DNA from: a virus
DNA: 43,735 nt
Strand: one strand, 5' to 3'
IMG/VR virus record: IMGVR_UViG_3300020147_000016
Coordinates: 1-43,735 of that record
The notes under the pieces are model-generated. The model was not told the origin of the DNA. It saw nothing but the letters and a program-made list of their open reading frames with translations, and made no database searches. This document shows, piece after piece, positions 33,358-40,662 of the stretch (position 1 is its first letter; the number at the start of each line of letters is the position of its first letter). A program made the translations under genes and the position numbers.

Positions 33358-33501
33358 ATGGATCTCGCGATGTTCTTCTTCCTGCTCGCCATGGTGCTGG
33401 GCATCGTGGCCGCCTTCGTCAGTCCGCCGCGGGTCAACCTGCTCGCGCTCGCCATCGCGGCGCTGGCCGCCGGCTTCCTCGTGACGGGCCTCGATCTCTA
33501 A
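33358..33501 (+). CDS. 47-residue membrane protein at the head of the lysis cassette
   Basis: Two hydrophobic segments (MDLAMFFFLLAMVLGIVAAF and LLALAIAALAAGFLV) separated by a short SPPRV turn. Stop overlaps the amidase ATG (TAATG). A TAGGCT box 7 bases upstream of the ATG resembles the leaderless promoters but is weaker. Candidate holin or antiholin. Confidence 0.65.
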   Translation: MDLAMFFFLLAMVLGIVAAFVSPPRVNLLALAIAALAAGFLVTGLDL

Positions 33502-34385
33502 TGGCGCGCTCACCGGAGTACCCGGACCTGACGTTCGTCCGGCCACGCTCCTGGACAGACGTCTCTCGAACGAGCGTTCAGCTAATCGTGATCCACACGA
33601 CCGAGGGATCGTCCCGGTCGGAGTCCGCCGAGGATGGCGCCGCGTACGACGCGCGCCGCACCGACGGCACGAGCACGCACTACTTCCACGACTCCAATTC
33701 CACCGTGCAGTGCGTACGCACCGAGGACATCGCGCACACGGCCAAGGGCGAGGGCAACCGGCGCGGCATCCATCACGAGCTGTGCACGACCGTGAAGCGC
33801 GCCGAAGGCGTCAACTGGAACGACGACTACCACACCGCGCTGTTGCAGAAAGCCGCGTGGCAGGCCGCTCGGGACGCGGTGAAATGGAACATCCCCATCC
33901 GCAAGCTGTCTGCCTCGCAGGTGAAGGCCGGCATCAAGGGCTTCTGCGGACACGTGGAGATCACGCGCGCATTCGGCCAGAGCACCCACACCGACCCGGG
34001 TCAGGGCTTCCCGTGGTCGCGCTTCGTTGCCCTGGTGGCCGGGTACGCCAACCCTAAGAAGGAGGACGACATGCCGAGTGCCGATGAAGTCGCGGACAAG
34101 GTCATCGCGAAACTGATGAGTTTCGAGGTCAACGATGCCGCCACGAAGGACACAACTCAGCGCAAGATCAGCCTCTACACCCTGTTCGCCTACACCGACT
34201 TCCGGCGCGATCAGATCCTCGCCTCGATCGCTCGCGTGCAGGCACAGCAGGAGGCGATCCTGGCCAACGTGAAGGCGGACGACGGGGACCGCGCGGCGCT
34301 CGAGGCCCGGATCGACGCACGTGCCGCGGAGCTGCTGGCGGAGCTCAAAAAGGACGATGACGTCCCTGCGGAGCCGGCCTCCTAG
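33501..34385 (+). CDS. Endolysin: N-acetylmuramoyl-L-alanine amidase (Amidase_2)
   Basis: 294 residues. Zinc ligands are visible: His32 in LIVIHTTEG and the HTDPGQGFPW motif near 157. The family cuts the amide bond between muramic acid and the stem peptide. Residues ~190-294 form a helical, coiled-coil tail instead of a standard wall-binding domain. It sits among small membrane proteins that would act as holins. Confidence 0.88.
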   Translation: MARSPEYPDLTFVRPRSWTDVSRTSVQLIVIHTTEGSSRSESAEDGAAYDARRTDGTSTHYFHDSNSTVQCVRTEDIAHTAKGEGNRRGIHHELCTTVKRAEGVNWNDDYHTALLQKAAWQAARDAVKWNIPIRKLSASQVKAGIKGFCGHVEITRAFGQSTHTDPGQGFPWSRFVALVAGYANPKKEDDMPSADEVADKVIAKLMSFEVNDAATKDTTQRKISLYTLFAYTDFRRDQILASIARVQAQQEAILANVKADDGDRAALEARIDARAAELLAELKKDDDVPAEPAS

Positions 34386-34440
34386 CCTGCCCACTGATCC
34401 GATACCGTCCCCTCCCCCGTAAGGTGGATCATGAGTGATC

Positions 34441-34716
34441 ATGCGACCAGGCTTGCCCACGCTCCTACGCGACACGGTGGCGTGGATCGGCGGGTGGCTG
34501 ATCATGTTCCGCCAGGCGGGCGTGTTCTTCGATCCGCCGTCCCAGCCCAACGACACAGCGCTGTACGTGGCAGGCGTACTTATCGGCGCCCCCGGCCTGT
34601 TGCAGCTCTGGCAGGCGCGTTCCGGCGGGCCAGCCTCTACGGCCGGATCGCAGCCGGAAGCTCCGCCGGAGGAGTCCTCGCCGTCATCATCTGGCGCGTC
34701 TTCGGGAGCTGAGTAG
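34441..34716 (+). CDS. Small membrane protein, holin candidate
   Basis: About 91 residues (GTG at 34435 possible). Two hydrophobic stretches (TVAWIGGWLIMFRQAGVFF and TALYVAGVLIGAPGLLQLW) and a Ser/Pro-rich tail. A different frame (34431-34712) also stays open over the same span and ends with a hydrophobic segment, so the 3' half is ambiguous. Confidence 0.6.
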   Translation: MRPGLPTLLRDTVAWIGGWLIMFRQAGVFFDPPSQPNDTALYVAGVLIGAPGLLQLWQARSGGPASTAGSQPEAPPEESSPSSSGASSGAE

Positions 34717-34718
34717 TC

Positions 34719-35042
34719 GTGCCGTTGAAGCGATGGTTCCGCGAGCGCGGTCACCCCGGTTGGTATTCGTGGCTCGTAGTGGTGGCGCTCACCGCGGCCA
34801 GTGCTGCGCTGTCCGTGGTGGTCAACCGCGGACTGACGCAGAACGCGTTGGAGGCCGATCGGCGAGCCAAGGCGGATGCCGAGGCCAAGGCGCAGCAGCT
34901 GGCCGAGAACAATCGGCGCGGCATGTGTTCGGTGTTCCTTGCGCAGGAGCGCGTGTTCGCCGAGGCGGAGACCGAAGTAGGCCGCAATGCCGAGAAGGCA
35001 TGGCATGATCTGGCAGTGACATACCGTTGCTACGAGAGGTGA
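34719..35042 (+). CDS. 107-residue single-pass membrane protein (lysis cassette)
   Basis: GTG start right after the preceding stop. A basic N-terminus, a membrane helix (residues ~19-36), then an Ala/Glu-rich coiled coil and a Cys pair near the end. Type II membrane topology is likely, spanin- or antiholin-like by position only. Confidence 0.6.
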   Translation: MPLKRWFRERGHPGWYSWLVVVALTAASAALSVVVNRGLTQNALEADRRAKADAEAKAQQLAENNRRGMCSVFLAQERVFAEAETEVGRNAEKAWHDLAVTYRCYER

Positions 35043-35047
35043 TGACC

Positions 35048-35281
35048 ATGCCCAATCCCGTCAACGCCGGCCCCAACCAGGACGGCGCGCACTCGCTGGC
35101 CAAGGAGTCGAAGGTCGGCGCGCTCGTCCAGTGGCTCACGACTGTGGGCGCCTCCGGCGCGCTCGTCTGGCTAGCCGATCTGGACACTTTGAGCTGGAGC
35201 GGATGGTGGGCGACGACCGCGGTCGCCGCGGTCGGTGGCCTGACCGGCCTGTTCTCCGCGTGGTTGAAGAAGAACCGCTGA
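35048..35281 (+). CDS. Putative holin
   Basis: 77 residues (ATG 35042 possible). Two membrane segments (VGALVQWLTTVGASGALVWLA and WWATTAVAAVGGLTGLFSAWL) joined by a short turn, with a basic end (KKNR), is the class II holin form. ATG 35048 has AGAGG 8 bases upstream. Last gene of the rightward late operon, followed by a terminator. Confidence 0.7.
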   Translation: MPNPVNAGPNQDGAHSLAKESKVGALVQWLTTVGASGALVWLADLDTLSWSGWWATTAVAAVGGLTGLFSAWLKKNR

Positions 35282-35320
35282 GGTACGCTGCCGTCATCTC
35301 TCGTATCGGGTGAACGGCAT

Positions 35321-35354
35321 GAAGCCCTCGGACCTGGCCAGGTCCGAGGGCTTC
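35321..35354. terminator. Bidirectional terminator between converging operons
   Basis: GAAGCCCTCGGACCT pairs with AGGTCCGAGGGCTTC, 15 perfect pairs with GGCC loop, followed by GGTCTTTCC. It ends the late operon and faces the leftward accessory operon. Confidence 0.85.
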
Positions 35355-35369
35355 GGTCTTTCCGGGGGA

Positions 35370-35849
35370 TCAGCGCTTCACGGTCACCGAGGCGATCGCC
35401 GTAGCGGTGACCGTGCCACCGCCGCCGCGCCGGCTGCGGCCGAGCCAAACGAGCAGGACGAGACCGCCGAGCGCGGCGCCGAGGAACGTCAGCAGAGCCT
35501 CGCCGGTGACCTCGTTCGCGGCACGCCATCCGAGCCAGAAGATCCCGGCCAGCAGGACGCCGGCCGCGGCTGAGGCGAGCACGGGCAAGCGCCACCACGG
35601 GGGGCCGCTCTTGAGCCGGCGTATTGGCAGCTCCCAGCGCTGATGTTCGTGGCTCCAGACGGGGTTGCGTCGCAGGCGCTTGATCTCGCCGCGCTGCTCC
35701 TGCTTGATGGCCTGGCCGACGAGCTCCCAGCGTTCCATCCGGCCGGCCGTCATGATCTCGGTTCGCGGACGCGGGTTCGGAGCAGGCAGGGTGCGCACGG
35801 TGAGCACCGGGGGGTGCCGCAGAACGACGGTCTTGTCAGGCGAGGTCAT
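35370..35849 (-). CDS. 159-residue membrane protein, end of leftward accessory operon
   Basis: ATG at 35849 behind GAAGGAG. A soluble charged N-terminal ~100 residues, then two membrane helices (LPVLASAAAGVLLAGIFWLGW and ALLTFLGAALGGLVLLVWLG). Small two-helix proteins of this sort are typical of actinomycete plasmid transfer regions. Function unknown. Its start overlaps the upstream gene by 14 bases. Confidence 0.65.
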   Translation of the reverse strand: MTSPDKTVVLRHPPVLTVRTLPAPNPRPRTEIMTAGRMERWELVGQAIKQEQRGEIKRLRRNPVWSHEHQRWELPIRRLKSGPPWWRLPVLASAAAGVLLAGIFWLGWRAANEVTGEALLTFLGAALGGLVLLVWLGRSRRGGGGTVTATAIASVTVKR

Positions 35850-36093
35850 CGCTCGCTCCTTCCCGGTTGTTGTTGGCGTGCTCGACCTTCGATGCCAGTT
35901 GGAGCGCCTTGGTGATGGCTCGCTGGAACGCAAGCAATCCTTCAAAATCGAAGGAGATGATGGGCTCGTCCGCGCTGGGGACGTAGAGATCGATCTGCGT
36001 GAAGCCGACCCATCGAATGTCGATACGGTCGAGGTCGGGCACCTCGACAATGGAGTAACCCTGGTCTCTGACCTTGGGCCCGTCCGGATTCAT
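35836..36093 (-). CDS. 85-residue unknown protein in accessory operon
   Basis: The ATG at 36093 overlaps the GIY-YIG gene stop (ATGA). An alternating pattern (YSIVEVPDLDRIDIRWVGF ... IDLYVP) suggests a small beta-sheet fold with a C-terminal helix. No family recognised. Confidence 0.6.
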   Translation of the reverse strand: MNPDGPKVRDQGYSIVEVPDLDRIDIRWVGFTQIDLYVPSADEPIISFDFEGLLAFQRAITKALQLASKVEHANNNREGASDDLA

Positions 36094-36569
36094 CGGCTCC
36101 ACCAATACCCCCCAATTCCTACCAAAATGATTGCAATTCCGAGTACCTTGAGCGCGCCGTAGGCGACCGTGGATCGCTGCATCAACAGCTGTACATCGCG
36201 GGCCCGGTCACGCGCCGCGCGTTGCGCGGCTTGCGTACGAGGCCCGACCTTGCCCGGGCGCGGGTTCTTCTGCCAGTTGTAGCGAGGTCGGATGGCGAGG
36301 ATCAGCAGCGTCTCCAGTGAGAGCGTGATCCAGTCCCATCCGAGCCACCACGGGAGCCGCAGCTCCCGGCGGGAGACGACAAGGTCGTACCAGGGCTTCT
36401 CGAGATGGTTCGGGTGCCGACCGCAGGTGCCGGCGTGGCAGCGCTTGCGGATGTCCAGGTCGCGGCTCTTGCCGGCGTAGCCCCACTCCGTCCCGGGCTT
36501 CATGTGCCGGAAGGTGCGGTAGAGATAGACGCCCGGGCGGCGGCGCCGGTAGCGCGCGAACAGCTTCAC
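36090..36569 (-). CDS. Membrane-linked GIY-YIG-like protein
   Basis: 159 residues. VYLYR ... WGYAGKSRDLDIRKRCH matches the GIY ... YIG core with the following Arg. LETLLILAIRPRYNWQKN supplies the Glu and the PRYN motif of the fold. A C-terminal membrane helix (VLGIAIILVGIGGYWW) anchors it. GIY-YIG enzymes nick or cut DNA, and membrane anchoring would fit DNA handling during transfer. Starts at the second GTG, overlapping the micro-gene stop. Activity not proven by sequence. Confidence 0.65.
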   Translation of the reverse strand: MKLFARYRRRRPGVYLYRTFRHMKPGTEWGYAGKSRDLDIRKRCHAGTCGRHPNHLEKPWYDLVVSRRELRLPWWLGWDWITLSLETLLILAIRPRYNWQKNPRPGKVGPRTQAAQRAARDRARDVQLLMQRSTVAYGALKVLGIAIILVGIGGYWWSR

Positions 36570-36658
36570 CACGGCTTCCTCAACATCAGGGCTACGCCGA
36601 TCAAGGCGAGCGTGGGACAGGCGAAGAGCACGAGCAAGACAGCGAGCCAGCCGGGCAC
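36566..36658 (-). CDS. 30-residue membrane micro-protein
   Basis: GTG start with a strong AGGAGGTG 3 bases upstream. Nearly all residues form one membrane helix (WLAVLLVLFACPTLALIGVALML) with a basic tail. Its stop overlaps the GIY-YIG gene start (GTGA). The strong ribosome site and coupling argue for expression. Confidence 0.55.
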   Translation of the reverse strand: MPGWLAVLLVLFACPTLALIGVALMLRKPW

Positions 36659-36745
36659 GAGCACCTCCTGAGACGCGACGGCCGGGGCGGAGGCTCTCTT
36701 TCGTCCATCCACCCCGACCGCGATGTCATCAGTCTGGCATAGGTG

Positions 36746-36910
36746 CTACGTGGACGCAATACGTCGCTCGGGGGGAGTCTCCAAATCGTCCGGCTCCGTG
36801 ACGGTGAAGCCATGGTGTTTCAGCTCCTCGGCCAGCCGGCGCAGGCGCGCGACGCTGCGAGCCCAGTTCATCGGGCGCGTGTCGCGCCACTCGCTCCTCT
36901 GGCTGGTCAT
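36746..36910 (-). CDS. 54-residue basic protein
   Basis: ATG at 36910 overlaps the stop of the 80-residue gene (ATGA). An Arg-rich helix (MNWARSVARLRRLAEELKHHGF) precedes an acidic/basic tail. Possible nucleic-acid or membrane-surface binder. No family recognised. The 87 bases up to the next gene show nothing certain. Confidence 0.55.
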   Translation of the reverse strand: MTSQRSEWRDTRPMNWARSVARLRRLAEELKHHGFTVTEPDDLETPPERRIAST

Positions 36911-37149
36911 TCGAGGTGCCCGGCCTCGCTGAGGCTCAGAAGTGGATCTCCGGCCAGATCGAGATTCGTCAGGGCGGTCGCGGCGGTGAAGTGCGCCGTA
37001 GCCATGGCTGCCATGGCTGCCGCTGCAGGAGCGGCCTCGCGATGCCTTTGTCCGACCGGCCAGTCCTTCATCACTTCCTCGGCAACTTCCAGGATGAACC
37101 GCCCCCGCTGAACGTGCCGATGTGCAAGTTGCACGTTTTCGATGCTCAT
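36907..37149 (-). CDS. 80-residue protein, first gene of leftward accessory operon
   Basis: Starts MSIENVQLAHRHVQRGRF. The middle is Ala/Met-rich and helical. ATG lies 8 bases after a TACACT box on the minus strand, so the mRNA is nearly leaderless. It is divergent from the FtsK-like gene across the operator region. Confidence 0.6.
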   Translation of the reverse strand: MSIENVQLAHRHVQRGRFILEVAEEVMKDWPVGQRHREAAPAAAAMAAMATAHFTAATALTNLDLAGDPLLSLSEAGHLE

Positions 37150-37170
37150 GGGCCCTGAGTGTAAGGGTCG

Positions 37171-37223
37171 GTGTGACGAATACGCCATAGGTCCGAATCA
37201 TTCATGTGACCTATACGTCACAT
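37171..37223. promoter_or_regulatory. Operator region between divergent accessory operons
   Basis: ATGTGAC-N-TATA-N-GTCACAT (37204-37223) is a 20-base palindrome. GTGTGACGAATACGCCATAG (37171-37190) is a weaker second site next to the leftward -10. A related ATGTGACGTAGGCCACAT sits at 40696-40713. Such spaced repeats between divergent transfer genes are typical binding sites of dimeric (for example GntR/Kor-type) repressors. The repressor itself is not seen here. Confidence 0.6.
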
Positions 37224-37242
37224 GTGAGGTAGCGTTGATCAG

Positions 37243-39036
37243 GTGCCTCAGAACGCAGCACCCCTGATCAGTTGGCGCGGCGAGCACGCCCGCGTCCCCC
37301 TGCCCCTGCGCGTGCTCTATCGGTACTTCATCACCGGGCAGGCGCTCCGCGGCCCCGGGGACAACGCCACCTTCCTGCACCGCGCCACGGTGGACTACCG
37401 GGCGCGTCCGTACGTCACCCTTACCGGGCCCATCTGGCAGCGCCTGGCGCGCCGGCACGCGGCTCTCACGCTGCCGGCGCTGCTCCTGATATTTGCCGGA
37501 TGGCAAGCGGCGTGCGTGTGGCTTGCTGCCACCTGGCCGATAGCGATGTGGTGGATCGTCCGGTCAGCCATCCGCTGGGCCCGGCGCAGGCGCAACAACC
37601 AGAGCTTCATCGACCCTGCGGCACGCGTGCTGTACACGCTCATCGGTGGCCGGTACACCAAACGCGCCGGCCGTGCTGCCATTGAGCTGCCGGAGAACTG
37701 GGGTAAGGAGGCGCAAGGGGCCGTGCGCGTCTCCATCCCGCCGTCAGTCGCGCTCAGCCCGCGGTTGAAGCAGGCCATCACAGAGAACGTCGGAGCCCGG
37801 CTCGGCATCCCCTCGCCCGTCCGCGGCGACTGGCGAGAGGCCGGCGCGAATGTGTGCGTGGAGCTCTCCTCGGCGCCGCAGCCGCCCAAGACGGTGACCT
37901 TCGAGGGCCTGCGCACGGCCATCGAAGAGTGCGCCGATGACGAAATGATCGTTGGCCGGAAGGCTCAAGGTCATCTTGTCAAGGTCAGCCTCAGCGAGGA
38001 CTCGCCGCACTTCATCATGTCCGGTCCCGCGGGCACCGGTAAGAGCGTGCTCATCCGGGTAGCGCTCGTGCAGCGTGCCCTGAGGGGTGATGGCTTGATC
38101 ATCCTCGACCCTAAGCGCTTCTCACATTGGCGCTGGGCAGGCGGTGGCAAGCTCTCGAAAGAGCAAGTGATCTACGCCTACCGCGATGCTGACCTACATG
38201 AGACGTGGGTCGCGATCGGCGAGGAGATCAAGCGACGCATCGAGCTGCCGGAGGATGAGCTGGATGGCCAACGTCGGGTGATCATCACCGTCGAAGAAGC
38301 CAACGTCCAGACCAAGAAACTGGCCCGGTACTGGCGCGGCCTGCGCAAGGAGATCATCCTCGCGGCCAAGCAGGCGCAGGCGGACGACGCGCCGTTTGAC
38401 CCCGCCGACCTCGATCCACCGCTCCAGTCACCGGCGATCGTGGCCATGCAGGAGAGCGTGTGCATGGGACGAGAACTGAGGATGCATGTCCTCGTGGCCG
38501 CTCAGCGTGCGAGCGCCTCGGTCTTCGGTGGCAACGGTGGTGACATCCGGGAGAGCTTCCAGGGCGGCCGATTCATCGCCCGGTGGGACCGCAAACTCTG
38601 GAAAATGTTGGTGGACACGATCGACTACATCGCCTGCCCCTCACGCGACCGCGGCATCTGGGGTGTTGCCAGAGCGGACGGGTTTGAGATCTTCCGCGTG
38701 CCCTGGCTAGAAGAGAAGGAGGCGTTGGACATCCTGTCCAACCTGGACGTGTCCACTGGCCCAGTGCTTGGCCAGTCCTGGACATCATTGGACACGCCGG
38801 CCAAGCAGGCGCTGCCGACCGCGGTCACTCTGGCCGAGGCGTTGGACATGCTCCCCGGCCAGGACGGGCCGATGGCCATCGGCCTTGGCCGGCTCCGGCG
38901 AGCGTCCACCGAGCCCGGTTTCCCGGAGCCCATCGAGAAGCCGGACGGCACACCGTACGGGCGTACTGAAGCCCGACTGTACGACCTCTCGGCCTTGATC
39001 CACTGGCGTGAAGGGGTCTACGCGCTTAAGCGCTGA
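37243..39036 (+). CDS. FtsK/SpoIIIE-like DNA translocase (plasmid Tra-type)
   Basis: 597 residues from GTG 37243. Two N-terminal membrane helices lie around 73-110. The motor has Walker A GPAGTGKS (261-268) and a Walker B-like VIITVEEAN. In actinomycete plasmids and integrative elements a single protein of this class moves double-stranded DNA between cells. Its gene is normally near spd genes, as here. The C-terminal part encodes several TGGACA-type DNA motifs. An alternative role is DNA positioning inside the host. Confidence 0.82.
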   Translation: MPQNAAPLISWRGEHARVPLPLRVLYRYFITGQALRGPGDNATFLHRATVDYRARPYVTLTGPIWQRLARRHAALTLPALLLIFAGWQAACVWLAATWPIAMWWIVRSAIRWARRRRNNQSFIDPAARVLYTLIGGRYTKRAGRAAIELPENWGKEAQGAVRVSIPPSVALSPRLKQAITENVGARLGIPSPVRGDWREAGANVCVELSSAPQPPKTVTFEGLRTAIEECADDEMIVGRKAQGHLVKVSLSEDSPHFIMSGPAGTGKSVLIRVALVQRALRGDGLIILDPKRFSHWRWAGGGKLSKEQVIYAYRDADLHETWVAIGEEIKRRIELPEDELDGQRRVIITVEEANVQTKKLARYWRGLRKEIILAAKQAQADDAPFDPADLDPPLQSPAIVAMQESVCMGRELRMHVLVAAQRASASVFGGNGGDIRESFQGGRFIARWDRKLWKMLVDTIDYIACPSRDRGIWGVARADGFEIFRVPWLEEKEALDILSNLDVSTGPVLGQSWTSLDTPAKQALPTAVTLAEALDMLPGQDGPMAIGLGRLRRASTEPGFPEPIEKPDGTPYGRTEARLYDLSALIHWREGVYALKR

Positions 39037-39081
39037 CCCCCTCGTTTTCGCAGGTAGGGTAAGGTTGCGCCTAAGCAGCAC

Positions 39082-39118
39082 AAAGCCCCCGGCCTTCCTC
39101 CATGAGGCCGGGGGCTTT
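39082..39118. terminator. Bidirectional terminator after the translocase gene
   Basis: AAAGCCCCCGGCC and GGCCGGGGGCTTT form 13 pairs, with A and T runs on both sides so that either strand can use it. Confidence 0.85.
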
Positions 39119-39133
39119 GCTGTTTGCGGAGGG

Positions 39134-39271
39134 TCAGATGTTACCGATGTAGATGCTCCCGCTCCCTCCGCAGGCTGCGCAGGTGCGCTCCGTGACCTTG
39201 CCGTGCTTGTCGGCGACAAGCTGCTTACCAGTGCCGTTGCAGCTCTGGCACCGTCTCACTCGCTCCGCCAT
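39134..39271 (-). CDS. 45-residue DnaJ-type zinc-finger protein
   Basis: Two CxxCxGxG-like motifs (CQSCNGTG and CAACGGSG), the zinc-binding unit of DnaJ, make up most of the protein. ATG behind GGAAGGATGGGG, from its own promoter at 39308. Such free-standing motifs are common in Streptomyces plasmids and phages. Partner unknown. Confidence 0.7.
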   Translation of the reverse strand: MAERVRRCQSCNGTGKQLVADKHGKVTERTCAACGGSGSIYIGNI

Positions 39272-39307
39272 CTCCCCATCCTTCCTGTCTGCCGATCTTA
39301 TGTACCT

Positions 39308-39313
39308 AGCATA
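39308..39313 (-). promoter_or_regulatory. -10 box TGC-TATGCT for the DnaJ-like gene
   Basis: Family promoter on the minus strand, -35 poor. A ~35-base leader precedes the start. Confidence 0.6.
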
Positions 39314-39341
39314 GCAGACCGATAGGACCGGGGAAAGCCCC

Positions 39342-40220
39342 TTAGCGCCCCGTCCGCCACCTGCGTGCCTGTCGCTGCGACACGTTGAACGTGGAGGCCA
39401 CGAGCGCGTCCACCGCACCCAGCGCATCCCCGGCATCCAGGCACTCCTGGATGAGCTTCTGTGCCTCAGCCGGCACGCCCTCGATCACCGGCACGGACGG
39501 CGCCGGCCGCTGGACACCGTTGGCCACGGCCTCCGCTTCGTCGGCCAGCTCCTGGCCAGCCTGCGCGATGGCGTTGAACACCTGCTTGTCCCATCCGTCC
39601 AGCTCCCTGTCCCATTGGACAGGGTCGGCGGCAGGCTCTGTCCAACCTTCCAGCCGTCGCGTGTCCAACTGGACAGAGGGCTGGACATCGTTGGACAGGG
39701 GCGTGTCCAACTGGACAGAGGGTTGGACATCGTTGGACAGGGGCGTGTCCAACTGGACAGAGGGTTGGACATCGTTGGACAGGGGCGTGTCCAACTGGAC
39801 AGAGGGTTGGACATCGTTGGACACGGCACGCGTGACCAGGATCTTTGCCATGGCCATGATGGCCAGCCCATCGATGGCCAGTGGCCAGAGGATGGCCACC
39901 AACAGCAGCTGGCCGCGGGCCAGTAGTAGCTCATGGATGTGCAGCCAGGACACGACCATGGCCAGGGTGCCGACCAGCAGAGTGGCCGACCAGCGGACGG
40001 CCTGGACACTGAGCCGGCGCGGCCAGGCGGACACGAAGAGCTCGGCCACGAGCAGGCTGGCCAGTGGCGGGCCGATGGCCAGCGCGATGTCCACCGCGTC
40101 CACCGCGTCCGCCCGGATGCGGTAGGTGTCTGCCAGGTTGCCGGCCACCGAGAGGCCGGCGCCGACCAAGAGGCTGACGTAGGCCACCGCTCCGGTCCAG
40201 AGTTTGCCGAGCTTGGTCAT
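39342..40220 (-). CDS. DUF2637/SpdB-like membrane protein with four 14-residue repeats
   Basis: 292 residues. Four membrane helices fill residues ~8-130, as in DUF2637 proteins of actinomycete conjugative plasmids and elements, which help plasmid spread between cells. Then come four copies of SNDVQPSVQLDTPL, the last ending DTRR. The C-terminal ~50 residues (VPAEAQKLIQECLDAGD ... VSQRQARRWRTGR) have a helix-turn-helix look and could bind DNA. ATG overlaps the upstream stop, with GGGAGG before it. Confidence 0.78.
   Translation of the reverse strand: MTKLGKLWTGAVAYVSLLVGAGLSVAGNLADTYRIRADAVDAVDIALAIGPPLASLLVAELFVSAWPRRLSVQAVRWSATLLVGTLAMVVSWLHIHELLLARGQLLLVAILWPLAIDGLAIMAMAKILVTRAVSNDVQPSVQLDTPLSNDVQPSVQLDTPLSNDVQPSVQLDTPLSNDVQPSVQLDTRRLEGWTEPAADPVQWDRELDGWDKQVFNAIAQAGQELADEAEAVANGVQRPAPSVPVIEGVPAEAQKLIQECLDAGDALGAVDALVASTFNVSQRQARRWRTGR
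39661..39828. repeat. Four tandem 42-base repeats
   Basis: Units begin at 39661, 39703, 39745 and 39787. The copies are nearly identical. Each contains TGTCCA-AC-TGGACA (inverted repeat) and two more TGGACA words, so four motif copies per unit. Recent tandem expansion in frame. Confidence 0.92.
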
Positions 40221-40447
40221 GCGTCCTGCCTCCCCGTGTCAGCGTGGTCCGCGGCGTACTTCACCGCGTCGCGCAGATCGTCGTACTCCCGAATCCAAAT
40301 GCATCCTGTATCGCCCGGCTTGAGCGTCAGCCGATCGGGGCGCTTGATCTCGCCGTGCTTGATGCAGGCAGCCCATACGGTGCCTTCGGAGGGGTCGATA
40401 CTCAGCTGGACCTTGGCTACGGGTCCCTTCAAGATCAAGTCCGCCAT
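40217..40447 (-). CDS. 76-residue unknown protein upstream of the SpdB-like gene
   Basis: ATG behind GAAGGAG; its stop overlaps the SpdB-like ATG. Beta-rich (ILKGPVAKVQLSID ... GCIWIREYDDLRDAV), one Cys pair. Co-expressed with the transfer-like protein. No family recognised. Confidence 0.65.
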   Translation of the reverse strand: MADLILKGPVAKVQLSIDPSEGTVWAACIKHGEIKRPDRLTLKPGDTGCIWIREYDDLRDAVKYAADHADTGRQDA

Positions 40448-40452
40448 AGTGG

Positions 40453-40656
40453 TCAGCTCCTTCTCAAGATCAACTGGACCAGCAGCGTGAGGGCGAGGCC
40501 GATGACCGCGCCATTGATGATCGCCAAGATCAGCGAGGGGAGGAAGTCACTGGTGGGTCGGATGGTGATCAAGATCAACAGCGCGAGCGCGCCCCCCGCT
40601 GCGAGGGTGAGCACTACCACCGCGGCGAGCTCTCGGCGGGTCATCTTCTTGGGCAT
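40453..40656 (-). CDS. 67-residue membrane protein, leaderless
   Basis: The ATG sits 6 bases after TATAGT. Two membrane helices (AAVVVLTLAAGGALALLILI and LPSLILAIINGAVIGLALTLLVQLI). First gene of the leftward unit with the SpdB-like protein. Small two-helix membrane proteins are part of spd clusters. Function unknown. Confidence 0.68.
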   Translation of the reverse strand: MPKKMTRRELAAVVVLTLAAGGALALLILITIRPTSDFLPSLILAIINGAVIGLALTLLVQLILRRS

Positions 40657-40662
40657 GATCCT

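Noticed and set aside
36601-36729. 42-residue leaderless ORF after a TATGCC box on the minus strand
   Set aside because: The box-to-ATG spacing fits, but the peptide is Arg/Pro/Ser-rich frame noise overlapping the micro-gene with the strong ribosome site.
39661-39828. CRISPR array
   Set aside because: The 42-base units are contiguous with no unique spacers, and they encode an in-frame peptide repeat.
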